Positions 53,552 through 63,382 are shown, counted from the first letter of the stretch. The stretch is 64,000 nt of DNA from UBA12481 sp964416825 (GCA_964416825.1 CAYQFT010000001.1:1-64000); one strand, 5' to 3'. Notes: generated by a model not told the origin, from the letters alone. Translations and numbers: made by a program.

Positions 53552-55600
53552 ATGAACAATCCCCTTTTATCTGCTTTTTCGACACCTTTCGGGGTTCCCC
53601 CGTTTGATCTGATATTGGAATCCCATTATCTTCCCGCTTTCCGGGAGGCCATAAGAATCCATACATCAGAAATTGACAGTATTTGCAAAAACAGCGAGCC
53701 GGCAAATTTTCTCAATACCATTGAAGCGCTTGATTATTCAGGGCGTGCCCTTGATCAGGTTGCAGCCGTATTCTTTAATCAGCTTGGAACCAGCACTAAC
53801 GAGGAAATGCAGCGAATCTCAAATGAGATGGCACCGGAGTTATCCCGGCATCAGGACTCGATTTTCCTGAATCCGGAACTTTTCGAACGAATCCGGGATG
53901 TTTGGGAGAGTGAAGAGTGTGAATCGCTCCAACCTGAGCAAAACCGGCTGGTAAACGAAACCTATAAAGACTTTGTTCAGGGTGGGGCAAATCTTTCCTC
54001 TGAGGATAAAAAATCACTGAGCCAGATCAATGAAGAGCTAAGCATACTGAACTTGACCTTTGGCGAGAACGTGCTGGCGGAAACCAATGATTTTAAACTA
54101 ATCCTTGATACTGATGCCGACCTCGAAGGCTTGCCTGATTCGGTTCGGTCAGGAGCGTCCTCTGCTGCACGGGAAGAGGGACTCGAAGGGAGATGGTTAT
54201 TCACCCTTCACAAGCCCAGTTTCATACCCTTTATGCAGTACTCCCGCCGCAGGGATTTACGTGAAAAACTGTTCAATGCCTACATTAACAGGTCCAACCG
54301 CAATAACACTCACGACAATAAAGAGCTGATAAACAAAATTATAAACCTTCGGATCAGGCGATCTCATCTTTTAGGCTATAGCACATTTGCAGATTATTCT
54401 CTTGAGGATAACATGGCAAAAAATCCTGCGAATGTTGAAGAATTGCTAAAACAAGTATGGGAAGCTGCAGTTCCGGCCGCACAAAAAGAGGCTGCCGACC
54501 TGAAGGATTTGGCATCCAGGGTTGATGGACTTTCAGAGCTTAAGCCCTGGGATTGGTGGTTCTATTCTGAAAAACTACGGAAGGAACGATTCGATCTCGA
54601 TGATGAAATGCTCCGCCCCTATTTCAAGCTTGAAACGGTAATTGACGGAGCCTTTAAGGTTGCATCCGAGCTATATGATCTGAATATCAAGGAAATAAAA
54701 AACACTCCCCTGCCTTATCCTGAGGCCAGATGTTATGAGATCTGTGATCCCGATCATTCGCATCTTGGGATCCTGTATATGGATTTCTATCCGCGTGCCT
54801 CAAAGGAATCAGGTGCCTGGATGAGTAATTTCCGCGAGCAATGGCGTGTCAGCAACACAAAGGTTACTCCGGTCGTAACGAATGTTTTCAATTTTACGAA
54901 ACCGACACCTGAAAGGCCGTCATTGTTGAATTTTGATGAGGTTACTACCCTGTTCCATGAATTTGGTCACGGTTTGCACAGTCTGCTATCAGATTGCACC
55001 TACAAGAGTCTGAGCGGAACCAATGTACCGCGCGATTTTGTCGAACTGCCGTCGCAGTTCATGGAGAATTGGGCCTCCGAGCCGCAGATACTCCGGATGT
55101 TTGCAAAGCATTACGAAACAGGAGCAGTAATCCCTGATGAGTTGATTGAAAAAATCAGGGTTTCCAGGCACTTCAACCAGGGATTCGCAACTGTGGAATA
55201 CCTTTCAGCGGCACTTCTCGACCTGGCATATCATACACTGTCTGAAGAAACTGTCATAAACCCGGCAGAATTCGAATCAGAGACCATGCAAAAAATCGGG
55301 ATGTTACCAGAAATTGTAACCCGATATCGCTCAACCTTCTTCAATCATATTTTCAGTGGAGGCTATTCGGCTGGCTATTATGCCTATATCTGGTCCGAAG
55401 TACTGGATGCAGATGCTTTTGAAGCATTCCGCGAAGCGGGGTTATTTGACAAAAAAACAGCAAAATCGTTCCGCGACAATATTCTCTCGAAAGGCAACAT
55501 TGAAGATCCGCGGAACCTGTTTAAAAGATTCCGGGGAAGAGAACCCGAAATAGCACCCTTGCTGCGAAAACGCGGACTGATCCCGGAAGTGACTATTTAA
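53552..55600 (+). CDS. M3-family oligopeptidase (Dcp-like)
   Basis: A 682-residue peptidase from ATG 53552. The open frame continues upstream to 53249 but those residues lack family features and overlap the divergent lacZ. Zinc motif HEFGHGLH near residue 469, with the family segments HEFGHGLHSLLSD, FVELPSQFMENW and IFSGGYSAGYYAYIWSEVLDADAF. M3 enzymes of the Dcp/OpdA type cleave short peptides in the cytoplasm. A TACTTTCG 16 bases upstream of the start is a one-mismatch -7 candidate. It overlaps the alpha/beta hydrolase gene tail-to-tail by eight bases. Confidence 0.94.
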   Translation: MNNPLLSAFSTPFGVPPFDLILESHYLPAFREAIRIHTSEIDSICKNSEPANFLNTIEALDYSGRALDQVAAVFFNQLGTSTNEEMQRISNEMAPELSRHQDSIFLNPELFERIRDVWESEECESLQPEQNRLVNETYKDFVQGGANLSSEDKKSLSQINEELSILNLTFGENVLAETNDFKLILDTDADLEGLPDSVRSGASSAAREEGLEGRWLFTLHKPSFIPFMQYSRRRDLREKLFNAYINRSNRNNTHDNKELINKIINLRIRRSHLLGYSTFADYSLEDNMAKNPANVEELLKQVWEAAVPAAQKEAADLKDLASRVDGLSELKPWDWWFYSEKLRKERFDLDDEMLRPYFKLETVIDGAFKVASELYDLNIKEIKNTPLPYPEARCYEICDPDHSHLGILYMDFYPRASKESGAWMSNFREQWRVSNTKVTPVVTNVFNFTKPTPERPSLLNFDEVTTLFHEFGHGLHSLLSDCTYKSLSGTNVPRDFVELPSQFMENWASEPQILRMFAKHYETGAVIPDELIEKIRVSRHFNQGFATVEYLSAALLDLAYHTLSEETVINPAEFESETMQKIGMLPEIVTRYRSTFFNHIFSGGYSAGYYAYIWSEVLDADAFEAFREAGLFDKKTAKSFRDNILSKGNIEDPRNLFKRFRGREPEIAPLLRKRGLIPEVTI

Positions 55601-56600
55601 CCGGGGTTAAACCCATTTTTTCCTTTAGAAACCCAGAGGTGGAATTATAAACCTTCTCCCAGTTTGGATTAGTAAGGTCACATCCGATTACGTGAGCACC
55701 AGCATCCGGAAATGCAACGGAAACTTTCTTTTCCGGAGTCGTTCCGAGATTCTCAGTCATCCAAAGGATCGCCTTGACACTAACTGTACCATCCTGATTT
55801 TCTTCATCTTTGTAGTAGTATCCCGTAAATACCGGCTGAGTCACCGCCTTGAATGTCTTGGCTTTCATGGTTTTTTCAACAAGCATCTGAAGGTAAACGA
55901 TCCCTTCAACACGATATTTATTATACCAATAGGGATCTGTTTTAGGGTCTTCCTCAAGAACTCTGTATTTTCCTTTCATAACCATCCGGCCAATCTGAAG
56001 ACCAAAAGGCCTTGCCAGGAGCCAACTGGCTTTGTCGGCAATCCGAACATTGGGCGAATAGAGTATCAAAGCCGCAATATCCTGGGGATAATCAGCGGCC
56101 ATTTGCAAGGCAAGCGTCCCGCCTGTGGAGGTTCCCATCAGAATTACTTTCCTGCCCAAGGCCTTAGCCAGTACCAGCGCCTCCTTGGCAGATTCCCAGA
56201 GGTTATCCGGCGTCATATTCAGCAAGGCTTCAGGATCGTTTAAGCCATGCTCGGCCAATCGGGGTATGTACACATTCATTCCGTAAGCTTTGCCCAGGTT
56301 AACGTGCGAAGGATACCCTTCCTTTGGTGAGGCAGAAAATCCATGAAGGTACAGCAGGCAATACTCAGTCTGATTCTTCAGGCTGTCATTTGCGTAATGC
56401 ACCTCAGAGGCGTTGCCCGGCTTAATATTAGGGACCCGAGCTTCCTTGACATCTACATACAATTTTACCTGTTCCGAGGTAAGTGCGATTTTTGGCAACT
56501 CCTTGCCAAGAACTGGTTTGGAACTTCTTGGCCCGGCCACAACGGTTATGGCGAGCAGTGCAAGAATTCCGATGCTGATGAGTAGGCCTTTTCGTTTCAT
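55593..56600 (-). CDS. Exported or membrane-anchored alpha/beta hydrolase
   Basis: A 335-residue protein. N-terminal hydrophobic segment (GLLISIGILALLAITVVAG) acts as signal or anchor. Alpha/beta hydrolase features: oxyanion LLYLHGFSASP, nucleophile elbow GTSTGG with Ser near residue 158, acid region and a late His (PDAGAHVIGCDL). Resembles monoglyceride lipase/esterase-type enzymes; substrate unknown. Its 5' region contains the heptamer array (56603-56669), which may influence expression. It is convergent with the M3 gene and downstream of the LutA-like gene. Confidence 0.85.
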   Translation of the reverse strand: MKRKGLLISIGILALLAITVVAGPRSSKPVLGKELPKIALTSEQVKLYVDVKEARVPNIKPGNASEVHYANDSLKNQTEYCLLYLHGFSASPKEGYPSHVNLGKAYGMNVYIPRLAEHGLNDPEALLNMTPDNLWESAKEALVLAKALGRKVILMGTSTGGTLALQMAADYPQDIAALILYSPNVRIADKASWLLARPFGLQIGRMVMKGKYRVLEEDPKTDPYWYNKYRVEGIVYLQMLVEKTMKAKTFKAVTQPVFTGYYYKDEENQDGTVSVKAILWMTENLGTTPEKKVSVAFPDAGAHVIGCDLTNPNWEKVYNSTSGFLKEKMGLTPVK

Positions 56601-56602
56601 AG

Positions 56603-56669
56603 GGTTACTGGTTACTGGTTACTGGTTACTGGTTACTGGTTACTGGTTACTGGTTGCTGGTTACTGGTT
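56603..56669. repeat. Nine-unit heptamer array (ggttact), with two extra units at 56692-56705
   Basis: GGTTACT repeats seven times, then GGTTGCT, then GGTTACT, then a partial ggtt. After 26 bases come two drifted units, GGTCGCT and GGTTGCT (56692-56705). The array lies between two minus-strand genes and the outlying units form the last codons of the LutA-like gene (ATSDQ). Confidence 0.97.
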
Positions 56670-56671
56670 CG

Positions 56672-57412
56672 TCAATGAAACAGCACCCCCTGGTCGCTGG
56701 TTGCTAGGATATCAGCAATATGCATGCAGCGGATCCCGAGATGGTGCTTTCTTATATAGGATTCAAGGTGCATCAGACAGGAGACCTCAGTGCTTGTTAT
56801 GTATTCAGCTCCTGTTGCGAGGGCATTCGCCACTTTTTGTTCAGCCATGGCAGTAGAAATCGGCTCATGCTTAATGGAGAAGGTTCCTCCAAATCCACAG
56901 CAGGTTTCGGTGCCAGTCATTTCGAGTAGCTCCAGCCCCCTGACTTTCTCCAGCAGGGCTCTTGGTTGACTCTTAATTCCATACTCGCGCAGCGCAGCGC
57001 AGGAATCATGGTAGGTTACCTTACCTTTGAACCTGGCTCCAACGTCACGCACCTGCATCACGTTAATCAGAAAATCGGTAAACTCGTATACTTGTGGTTT
57101 AAGCCGGTTAAACTGGTTGGCATAAATGGTTCCCTTCAGCAGCCCTGCGTAATAATTCTTGACATACCCTGCACAGGAGGCTGACGGGCAAACGATAGGG
57201 CGGGATCCGCTGAAATCATTCAAAAACTTAACGGACAATTCCCTGGCGATATCCCAATGACCTGCATTATAGGCTGCCTGGCCGCAGCAGGTTTGTTCCG
57301 GATTGTAAAGAACCGAGCACCCCACGTTTTCGAGAACACGGTGAACGTTCCACCCGGTATCGGGAAATAGTTGATCAATAAAACAAGGAATAAAAAGATC
57401 GACTTCCATCAT
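56672..57412 (-). CDS. LutA-like Fe-S protein
   Basis: A 246-residue protein with two CCG-type Cys-rich domains: PEQTCCGQAAY, then TETCCGFGGTFS, and Cys in IPCFIDQL and CPSASC. It matches LutA/YkgE of the lactate utilisation complex, which oxidises L-lactate with LutB and LutC; neither is nearby, so lactate use is not proven. The last residues are encoded by repeat-derived sequence. It lies 33 bases after metF on the same strand. Confidence 0.88.
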   Translation of the reverse strand: MMEVDLFIPCFIDQLFPDTGWNVHRVLENVGCSVLYNPEQTCCGQAAYNAGHWDIARELSVKFLNDFSGSRPIVCPSASCAGYVKNYYAGLLKGTIYANQFNRLKPQVYEFTDFLINVMQVRDVGARFKGKVTYHDSCAALREYGIKSQPRALLEKVRGLELLEMTGTETCCGFGGTFSIKHEPISTAMAEQKVANALATGAEYITSTEVSCLMHLESYIRKHHLGIRCMHIADILATSDQGVLFH

Positions 57413-57445
57413 GCACTAAAAATACTGAAAACAATGGCACTAATG

Positions 57446-58399
57446 TTACAATATTGCCCGGGCAATTTTCAAGATATTATCAGCACGGCCCATTGTAAAG
57501 AAGTGTATGATTGGCACATTATTCTGCATCAGCTCCTTAGCCTGCTGAATCGTCCATTCCACGCCTACCTGCCTGACTGCTTCATTGGTGGTGCATTTGT
57601 CCATTTCACGGGCCAGGGCAGGAGGTATGTCTACCTTGAATGTTTGTGGAAGCAAGTTCAGGTGCTTCTTAATGGAAACCGGTTTCAAGCCGGGAATAAT
57701 TGGAACAGTTATACCGGCAGCACGGCACGAGTCGACAAAAGCAAAGAACTTACGGTTATCAAAAAACATTTGAGTCACAATATATTCAGCCCCTGCATCG
57801 ACCTTGGCTTTCAGAAAGCAGAGATCGCTTTCAGCATTAGGCGCTTCGAGATGTTTCTCCGGATACCCTGCAACGCCAACGCAAAAGTCGGTTGCCTCCG
57901 GATTATCCAGATCCTCTTCCAGGTATTTTCCCTTATTCAAATCAATGGTCTGCCGGAGCAGGTCGATCGCATACTGGTGGCCGCCTTTTTCGGCAATAAA
58001 TCGTCCCGATAGCGGATTGGCATCGCCCCTGACGACCAGTACATTATTGATGCCCAGATAATGAAGGTCAATCAATGCATCTTCGGTTTCCTCTCTTGAA
58101 AATCCACCGCAGATTAGGTGTGGAACCACATCAACCTGATACCTGCTCAGGATTGCTGCTGAAATGGCTACGGTCCCAGGTCTTTTCCGTACCACCTTAG
58201 GCTCCAGAAGCCCATCGGGCCTTAGTTTCAGGTCGATCTCGGCCTGATGGTAGGTTATATTGATGTAGGGCGGTTTAAACTCCATCAACGGATCCAGTGT
58301 ATCGTATATCGTTTTTATACTCGACCCTTTGGTTGGAGGAAGGATCTCGAAGGAGACTCTTGTCCGGTCCCTCTTACTGATGTGCTCAGTTACTTTCAT
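57446..58399 (-). CDS. metF: Methylenetetrahydrofolate reductase
   Basis: A 317-residue TIM-barrel flavoenzyme: SFEILPPTKG, ITYHQAE, PHLICGGFSREETEDALIDLHYLGINNVLVVRGD, and AGYPEKHLEAPN. It reduces 5,10-methylene-THF to 5-methyl-THF for MetH. The start overlaps the metH stop by four bases, so the enzyme is made alongside its partner. Confidence 0.97.
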   Translation of the reverse strand: MKVTEHISKRDRTRVSFEILPPTKGSSIKTIYDTLDPLMEFKPPYINITYHQAEIDLKLRPDGLLEPKVVRKRPGTVAISAAILSRYQVDVVPHLICGGFSREETEDALIDLHYLGINNVLVVRGDANPLSGRFIAEKGGHQYAIDLLRQTIDLNKGKYLEEDLDNPEATDFCVGVAGYPEKHLEAPNAESDLCFLKAKVDAGAEYIVTQMFFDNRKFFAFVDSCRAAGITVPIIPGLKPVSIKKHLNLLPQTFKVDIPPALAREMDKCTTNEAVRQVGVEWTIQQAKELMQNNVPIIHFFTMGRADNILKIARAIL

Positions 58400-61300
58400 C
58401 TGTAATTAAGGTATGTAGCCAGATTCTTTTCGGCCGTTTGTACTGAGATTCCGCGACGGCGGGCATAGTCCTTGATTTGATCCTCATTCATTTTACCCAC
58501 CTGGAAATATCTCGATTCGGGATGTGCAAAATAGAGTCCTGCCACTGATGCTCCGGGATTCATGGCCAGGGTTTCAGTAAGTTCTATGCCTGTTTTACCT
58601 TCCGGATCCAGCAATCTGAATAGGGAGATTTTATCCTGATGATCAGGACAGCTGGGATATCCGATTGCCGGCCTTATCCCGCGATAGGCTTCCTTCAGCA
58701 TATCGTCAGGGTTGAGTTTTTCTTCGGGTGCATAACCCCAGATTTCTTTCCTGACTTTTTCATGCAGCCATTCGGCAAATGCTTCGGCCAGACGATCTGC
58801 CAGAACCTTGATCATCAAGGACCTGTAATCATCATTCTGTTCGGCAAATTCTTTAGCCTTTTCATCGGCGCCTATGCCTGCTGTACAGGCAAAAAGCCCG
58901 ATGTAATCCTGAACTCCGGAGCCGTTTGGATAAATAAAGTCGGAAAGGCACAGATTGGGTATGCCAGCCTCTTTCTGTTCCTGATTCCGGAGAAAAAAGA
59001 ATCTTTCGATTTCAGTGTCCGGATTCTCAGGATCAAAAACCACAATATCATCCTGAATGCCATTGGCTGGAAATATTCCGACAAGGCCATTTGCGATGAG
59101 CCATTTATTCCCGATTATTTCCTGCAGCATCTCTTTGCCATCGGAAATCAGGCTTCGTGCTTCCTCGCCTTTGAGCGGATCATTCAGCAATGCCGGATAG
59201 CGTCCCCTGATATCCCAGGTATAAAGGAAAAATGACCAGTCGATATAAGGAATCAATTCCTCAACCGGAAAATCGTAATAGGTCGTAATGCCTGGTTTGT
59301 TGGGTTTAGCTGGCATTAAACCGGCATCCGCTTTGATTTTTACTTTTAGGCCATTCTCTCTGGCCTGCGACAAGGTTATAAACCCTGCCGATTGATCCCG
59401 GTTGGAATAATCAATCCGCAGTTTCTCGTATGATGACTTGATCTCAGATTTACGCAAGGCAGTTCGTTCTTCCGAGATCAGGGCCGCGGTGACCCCAACC
59501 ACCCTTGAGGCATCCCTGACGTGAACAACCGGGCCAGAATAATTGGGGTCGATTTTCAGGGCCGTATGAAGCTCGGAGGTTGTTGCCCCCCCAATCAGAA
59601 GAGGAATTCTGAAACCTTGCCGTTCCATTTCGGCGGCAACATAAGACATTTCTTCCAGCGATGGAGTTATAAGGCCGCTCAGGCCTATTGCAGAGGCATT
59701 CTCCCGCTTGGCCGTCTCCAGGATTTTTTCTGAGGGGACCATAACTCCGAGGTCAATCACTTCATAATTGTTACACTGCAGTATAACCCCGACGATATTT
59801 TTACCAATGTCGTGAACATCTCCCTTTACTGTGGCCAACACAATCTTTCCCGCATTGGACGCTGCACCGGCTTTCTTCTCCGACTCAATAAACGGCGTGA
59901 GGTAAGCCACGGCCTTTTTCATTACCCGTGCGCTTTTGATTACCTGCGGCAGGAACATTTTACCGGAGCCAAACCGATCCCCAACCACATTCATTCCATC
60001 CATCAGCGGCCCCTCAATGACGTCGAGGGCAAATTCAAAACCCTTGCGGGCCTCTTCTGTATCTTCATCAATATAATCCGTTATTCCCGCTACCAGAGCA
60101 TGAACCAGACGTTCCCGCACGCCATCCTGCCTCCAGGCATTCAGGTCTCCGCGTCTTACCGTCTCAGAGTCTCCCCTATTTACCGTCTTCTCCGCAAACG
60201 CCAGCATCCTGTCTGTCGAATCCTTGCGGCGATTCAGAACCACATCCTCAGCCAGCTTGAGCAGATCGGGGTCAATTTCATCGTAAACCTGGAGGAGGGA
60301 AGGATTCACGATTCCCATGTCCATTCCTGCCCGGATGGCATGATAAAGGAAAACGGCATGAAGTGCCTGCCGGACCTGCTCCTGGCCACGGAATGCAAAG
60401 GAGAGATTGCTCACACCGCCTGACACTTTCACACCAGGCAGATTTTGCTTGATCCATCGGGTTGCCTCAATATAGTTTACTCCATACCGGTTGTGCTCTT
60501 CCAGTCCCGTTGCCAAAGCCAGCACATTCGGGTCTATAATGATATCTTCCGGCGGGAATCCTGCCTTTTCAGTGAGAAGGTCATAGCATCGCCGGGCAAT
60601 TTCAACCTTTCTTTCAAAAGTGTCAGCCTGGCCCGCTTCATCAAAAAGCATGACTACAAGCGCTGCGCCGAATCGTTTAACAAACCGCGCCTGTTCGAGG
60701 AATGAAGCCTCTCCAGCTTTCAGGCTGATAGAGTTTACAACCGGTTTTCCCTGAATATTCTTGAGTCCTTCCTGAATGGCCGAGAATCTTGATGAATCGA
60801 TCATAAATGGTACACGGGCAATATCTGGATCTGTGCCTGCCATCCTGAGAAACTTCCCCATGGCCACATCAGCATCAATCAGGGGATCGTCCATGCACAC
60901 ATCAATAACGATAGCTCCGCCTTCGATTTGTTCCCGGGCAACGGCCAGTGCATCCTCGAATTTCTCTTCTCGGATCAGCCGTGCAAACATTTTAGAACCA
61001 GCCACATTGGTTCGTTCCCCGATGTTGATAAAATTGGAATCAGGCCTGATGATGAGGGGTTCGAGGCCTGCCAGAATGGTCGGTCGAGAAATTTGTTCTT
61101 GTAGGGGCGTCGCGGCGCGCGCCCGTCCTGGTTGATTGAGTTGATTGAGTTGATTGAGTTGATTAAGTTTGGGAGGTTGTGATTTACGGGTCAGAGCTGC
61201 GATTTCTGCGATATGCTCCGGTGTTGTTCCACAGCAGCCGCCGATAAGGTTGACTAGGCCTTCCTCAATAAAAATCCGGACCCATTCTGCCATCTCCTTT

Positions 61301-62175
61301 GCGCTTTGGCTGTACCCTCCTAATTCATCGGGCAGGCCGGCATTTGGGTGGGCGCTGACAAATGAGGTATGTCTGGTTGACCCCAGATTGTCATGATCCA
61401 CTAACCGTCTCAATTCCCTCAGATAAGGCAGCAATTCCTTCGCTCCCAGGGCACAGTTAAGTCCGATTACGAGAGGGTGCGCATATCGCACGGTGTAATA
61501 AAATGCTTCAAGGGTCTGACCAGAAAGTGTGCGGCCGCTTGCATCTGTAATGGTAACCGAAATCATGATGGGCCATTCCTCGCCCCGGGCTTCAAATTCC
61601 TCATGGATACCATAAATAGCTGCCTTGGCATTGAGTGTATCAAATATGGTTTCAATCAGCAAGCCGTCTACTCCGCCATCAAGCAGTGCACCGGCCTGCT
61701 CGCGGTAAGCCTGCACCAATTGGTCAAAAGTGATATTCCGATATCCCGGATCTTCAACTTTGGGCGACATGGAAGCCGTCCGGTTTGTAGGGCCTATTGC
61801 ACCAAGCACAAAAACCCGGTCGCCCGCTGCTTTCCTTGCTAAGCAGGCGGCTTCATAATTAATGCGGTACACAAAGTTTTCAAGTCCATAATCCGATTGG
61901 GAGACTGCATTTGCATTAAAGGTGTTCGTTTCAATAACTCCGGCACCAGCCGCTATGTAAGCTTCATGTATCTTTGTAATGGCATCGGGCCTGCTGAGAT
62001 TCAGTAAATCATGATTTCCTTTCAGCGGCACCGAATGGTTCTGCAGCTCCGGAATCCGATAGTCCTGCTCTGTCAGCCCCAATTTCTGGACCATTGTTCC
62101 CATGGCGCCGTCAAGAACCTGAATTCCATGTGATAAAGCCTCCGAGAAACGCTGAAAAGAATTGCTTTTTTTCAT
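58396..62175 (-). CDS. metH: Cobalamin-dependent methionine synthase
   Basis: A 1259-residue MetH with all modules. Homocysteine domain: residues 1-330, with Zn ligands GLNCALG and GGCCG. Pterin domain from about 385: FINIGERTN. B12 cap and binding domain with DVHDIGKNIVG (His ligand). Activation domain at the C-terminus. Two linkers are expanded. The first (about residues 340-360) reads NQLNQLNQLNQ then a palindrome-encoded RARAATPLQEQ. The second (near residue 665) reads TVNRGDSETVRRGD. It needs B12 and SAM reactivation. Start ATG 62175 lies one base past the hom stop. Confidence 0.96.
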   Translation of the reverse strand: MKKSNSFQRFSEALSHGIQVLDGAMGTMVQKLGLTEQDYRIPELQNHSVPLKGNHDLLNLSRPDAITKIHEAYIAAGAGVIETNTFNANAVSQSDYGLENFVYRINYEAACLARKAAGDRVFVLGAIGPTNRTASMSPKVEDPGYRNITFDQLVQAYREQAGALLDGGVDGLLIETIFDTLNAKAAIYGIHEEFEARGEEWPIMISVTITDASGRTLSGQTLEAFYYTVRYAHPLVIGLNCALGAKELLPYLRELRRLVDHDNLGSTRHTSFVSAHPNAGLPDELGGYSQSAKEMAEWVRIFIEEGLVNLIGGCCGTTPEHIAEIAALTRKSQPPKLNQLNQLNQLNQPGRARAATPLQEQISRPTILAGLEPLIIRPDSNFINIGERTNVAGSKMFARLIREEKFEDALAVAREQIEGGAIVIDVCMDDPLIDADVAMGKFLRMAGTDPDIARVPFMIDSSRFSAIQEGLKNIQGKPVVNSISLKAGEASFLEQARFVKRFGAALVVMLFDEAGQADTFERKVEIARRCYDLLTEKAGFPPEDIIIDPNVLALATGLEEHNRYGVNYIEATRWIKQNLPGVKVSGGVSNLSFAFRGQEQVRQALHAVFLYHAIRAGMDMGIVNPSLLQVYDEIDPDLLKLAEDVVLNRRKDSTDRMLAFAEKTVNRGDSETVRRGDLNAWRQDGVRERLVHALVAGITDYIDEDTEEARKGFEFALDVIEGPLMDGMNVVGDRFGSGKMFLPQVIKSARVMKKAVAYLTPFIESEKKAGAASNAGKIVLATVKGDVHDIGKNIVGVILQCNNYEVIDLGVMVPSEKILETAKRENASAIGLSGLITPSLEEMSYVAAEMERQGFRIPLLIGGATTSELHTALKIDPNYSGPVVHVRDASRVVGVTAALISEERTALRKSEIKSSYEKLRIDYSNRDQSAGFITLSQARENGLKVKIKADAGLMPAKPNKPGITTYYDFPVEELIPYIDWSFFLYTWDIRGRYPALLNDPLKGEEARSLISDGKEMLQEIIGNKWLIANGLVGIFPANGIQDDIVVFDPENPDTEIERFFFLRNQEQKEAGIPNLCLSDFIYPNGSGVQDYIGLFACTAGIGADEKAKEFAEQNDDYRSLMIKVLADRLAEAFAEWLHEKVRKEIWGYAPEEKLNPDDMLKEAYRGIRPAIGYPSCPDHQDKISLFRLLDPEGKTGIELTETLAMNPGASVAGLYFAHPESRYFQVGKMNEDQIKDYARRRGISVQTAEKNLATYLNYR
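60145..60188. repeat. Two-copy 20-base imperfect repeat inside metH
   Basis: Copies at 60145-60164 and 60169-60188 share gtctcc and ttaccgtct with a variable middle; the period is 24 bases, so the reading frame is kept. It encodes TVNRGDSETVRRGD in the linker before the B12 cap. Confidence 0.85.
61101..61166. repeat. Palindrome plus nonamer array inside metH
   Basis: Bases 61105-61124 form a GC-rich hairpin (GGGCG/CGCCC and CGC/GCG around a short loop) in a GTAGGGGCG context typical of dispersed palindromic repeats. Directly after come four nine-base units (gttgattga three times, gttgattaa) at 61131-61166. All stay in frame in the homocysteine-to-pterin linker. Confidence 0.9.
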
Positions 62176-62176
62176 T

Positions 62177-63382
62177 TTATTCGATTTTGCCGGTCCAGGC
62201 CAGGAATACGTTTAACTTACGCACCAGGTTTTTCAATTTGAAAAGGTTCTCAAGGCGGATCCGACCGATTACAAAGTTATAATCCTGTCCGGTATATTTC
62301 TCAGTAATCGTCTCAAAATCAAAATGACTGAGATCAACCAGATCATGGTACCGCAGGTATACCTCCACGGTCAGGTCCCTTGTATACACCGGCGGTGTGA
62401 AAAAGTTCAGTTTTTTGTATTCATAACGGTATTTATGCTTTCTGGCAGTTATATCCGAAAGGACTGCTGATCCGGTTGGGAAAGCGCCTGCACCCTTGCC
62501 AAACATGAATTGCTTGTCGTAGAACTGCCCTTCGATGATCACTCCATTATACTCATCCTCAACATTATAAATATACTCATCAGGGTTTACGAGCTTTGGA
62601 AGGACAAACATGCTGAACTTGCGGCCGTTCACCTTGGTCACCTGGGCCACCAGCTTAATCTTCTTCCCCTTTTCACGGGCATAACGAATATCAAACTCAG
62701 ATATGGTGCTGATTCCGTAATGAAATACCTCAGCAGGGTCGACCAGGGAACCAAATCCATGAAGACCCAGAATGACCAGTTTGTACATGCTGTCATAGCC
62801 GTCAACATCAAATACCGGGTTGCTTTCCGCAAAACCAAGTTCCTGCGCATGCTTCAACGCCTTTTCATAATCCCAGTTCTGCTGAAAAATACGGGTCAGG
62901 ATGAAATTCGACGATCCGTTCAGAATGCCCGTAATAGATTGAAGCAGATCATTATCATAGTACTCTTCAAGGTTTCGGATCACGGGGATACTGCCGCAAG
63001 CCGAGGCATCATAGAGAAGTGCAACTTCCTTTTCCCTCTGTATTCCGATCAGTTCCGAAAGGTGGTGCGCAAGCATATTCTTGTTGCCACTTACCACTGA
63101 TTTTCCATTCAGAAGCGCAGTCCTAACAATCTCATAGGCTGCGTCTGGGTCATCAATCAATTCAACAATCAGGTTTATTTCCGGATCATTTAACAAGTCA
63201 TCCGGGTTGTAAGTAAACTGATCAGGTTCGAGAAACCTCTGTTTATCCTGATGCTTGACGCATATCGATTTTATCGAGGCATCGGCTGTTTGAACTTCCT
63301 GCAGTACCTTATACAGGCCTTGCCCAACAACGCCAAATCCGAATAGCCCGATCACAAGTTTTCCACTTTCCTTAGTTTTCAT
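62177..63382 (-). CDS. hom: Homoserine dehydrogenase without an ACT domain
   Basis: A 401-residue protein. NAD(P)-binding motif GLFGFGVVGQGLY near the N-terminus, SGNKNMLAHH, ILNGSSNFILTRIF and the catalytic ESNPVFDVDGYDSMYKL. It makes homoserine for methionine and threonine. The C-terminus (HFDFETITEKYTG then a basic tail) does not look like the ACT regulatory domain seen in stand-alone Hom proteins, nor is it fused to aspartokinase. It overlaps metX by 11 bases, tying it to methionine. Confidence 0.9.
   Translation of the reverse strand: MKTKESGKLVIGLFGFGVVGQGLYKVLQEVQTADASIKSICVKHQDKQRFLEPDQFTYNPDDLLNDPEINLIVELIDDPDAAYEIVRTALLNGKSVVSGNKNMLAHHLSELIGIQREKEVALLYDASACGSIPVIRNLEEYYDNDLLQSITGILNGSSNFILTRIFQQNWDYEKALKHAQELGFAESNPVFDVDGYDSMYKLVILGLHGFGSLVDPAEVFHYGISTISEFDIRYAREKGKKIKLVAQVTKVNGRKFSMFVLPKLVNPDEYIYNVEDEYNGVIIEGQFYDKQFMFGKGAGAFPTGSAVLSDITARKHKYRYEYKKLNFFTPPVYTRDLTVEVYLRYHDLVDLSHFDFETITEKYTGQDYNFVIGRIRLENLFKLKNLVRKLNVFLAWTGKIE

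Noticed and set aside
56603..56705. Heptamer repeats as a CRISPR array or phage attachment site
   Set aside because: Units are directly adjacent with no spacers, no cas genes, and no integrase.
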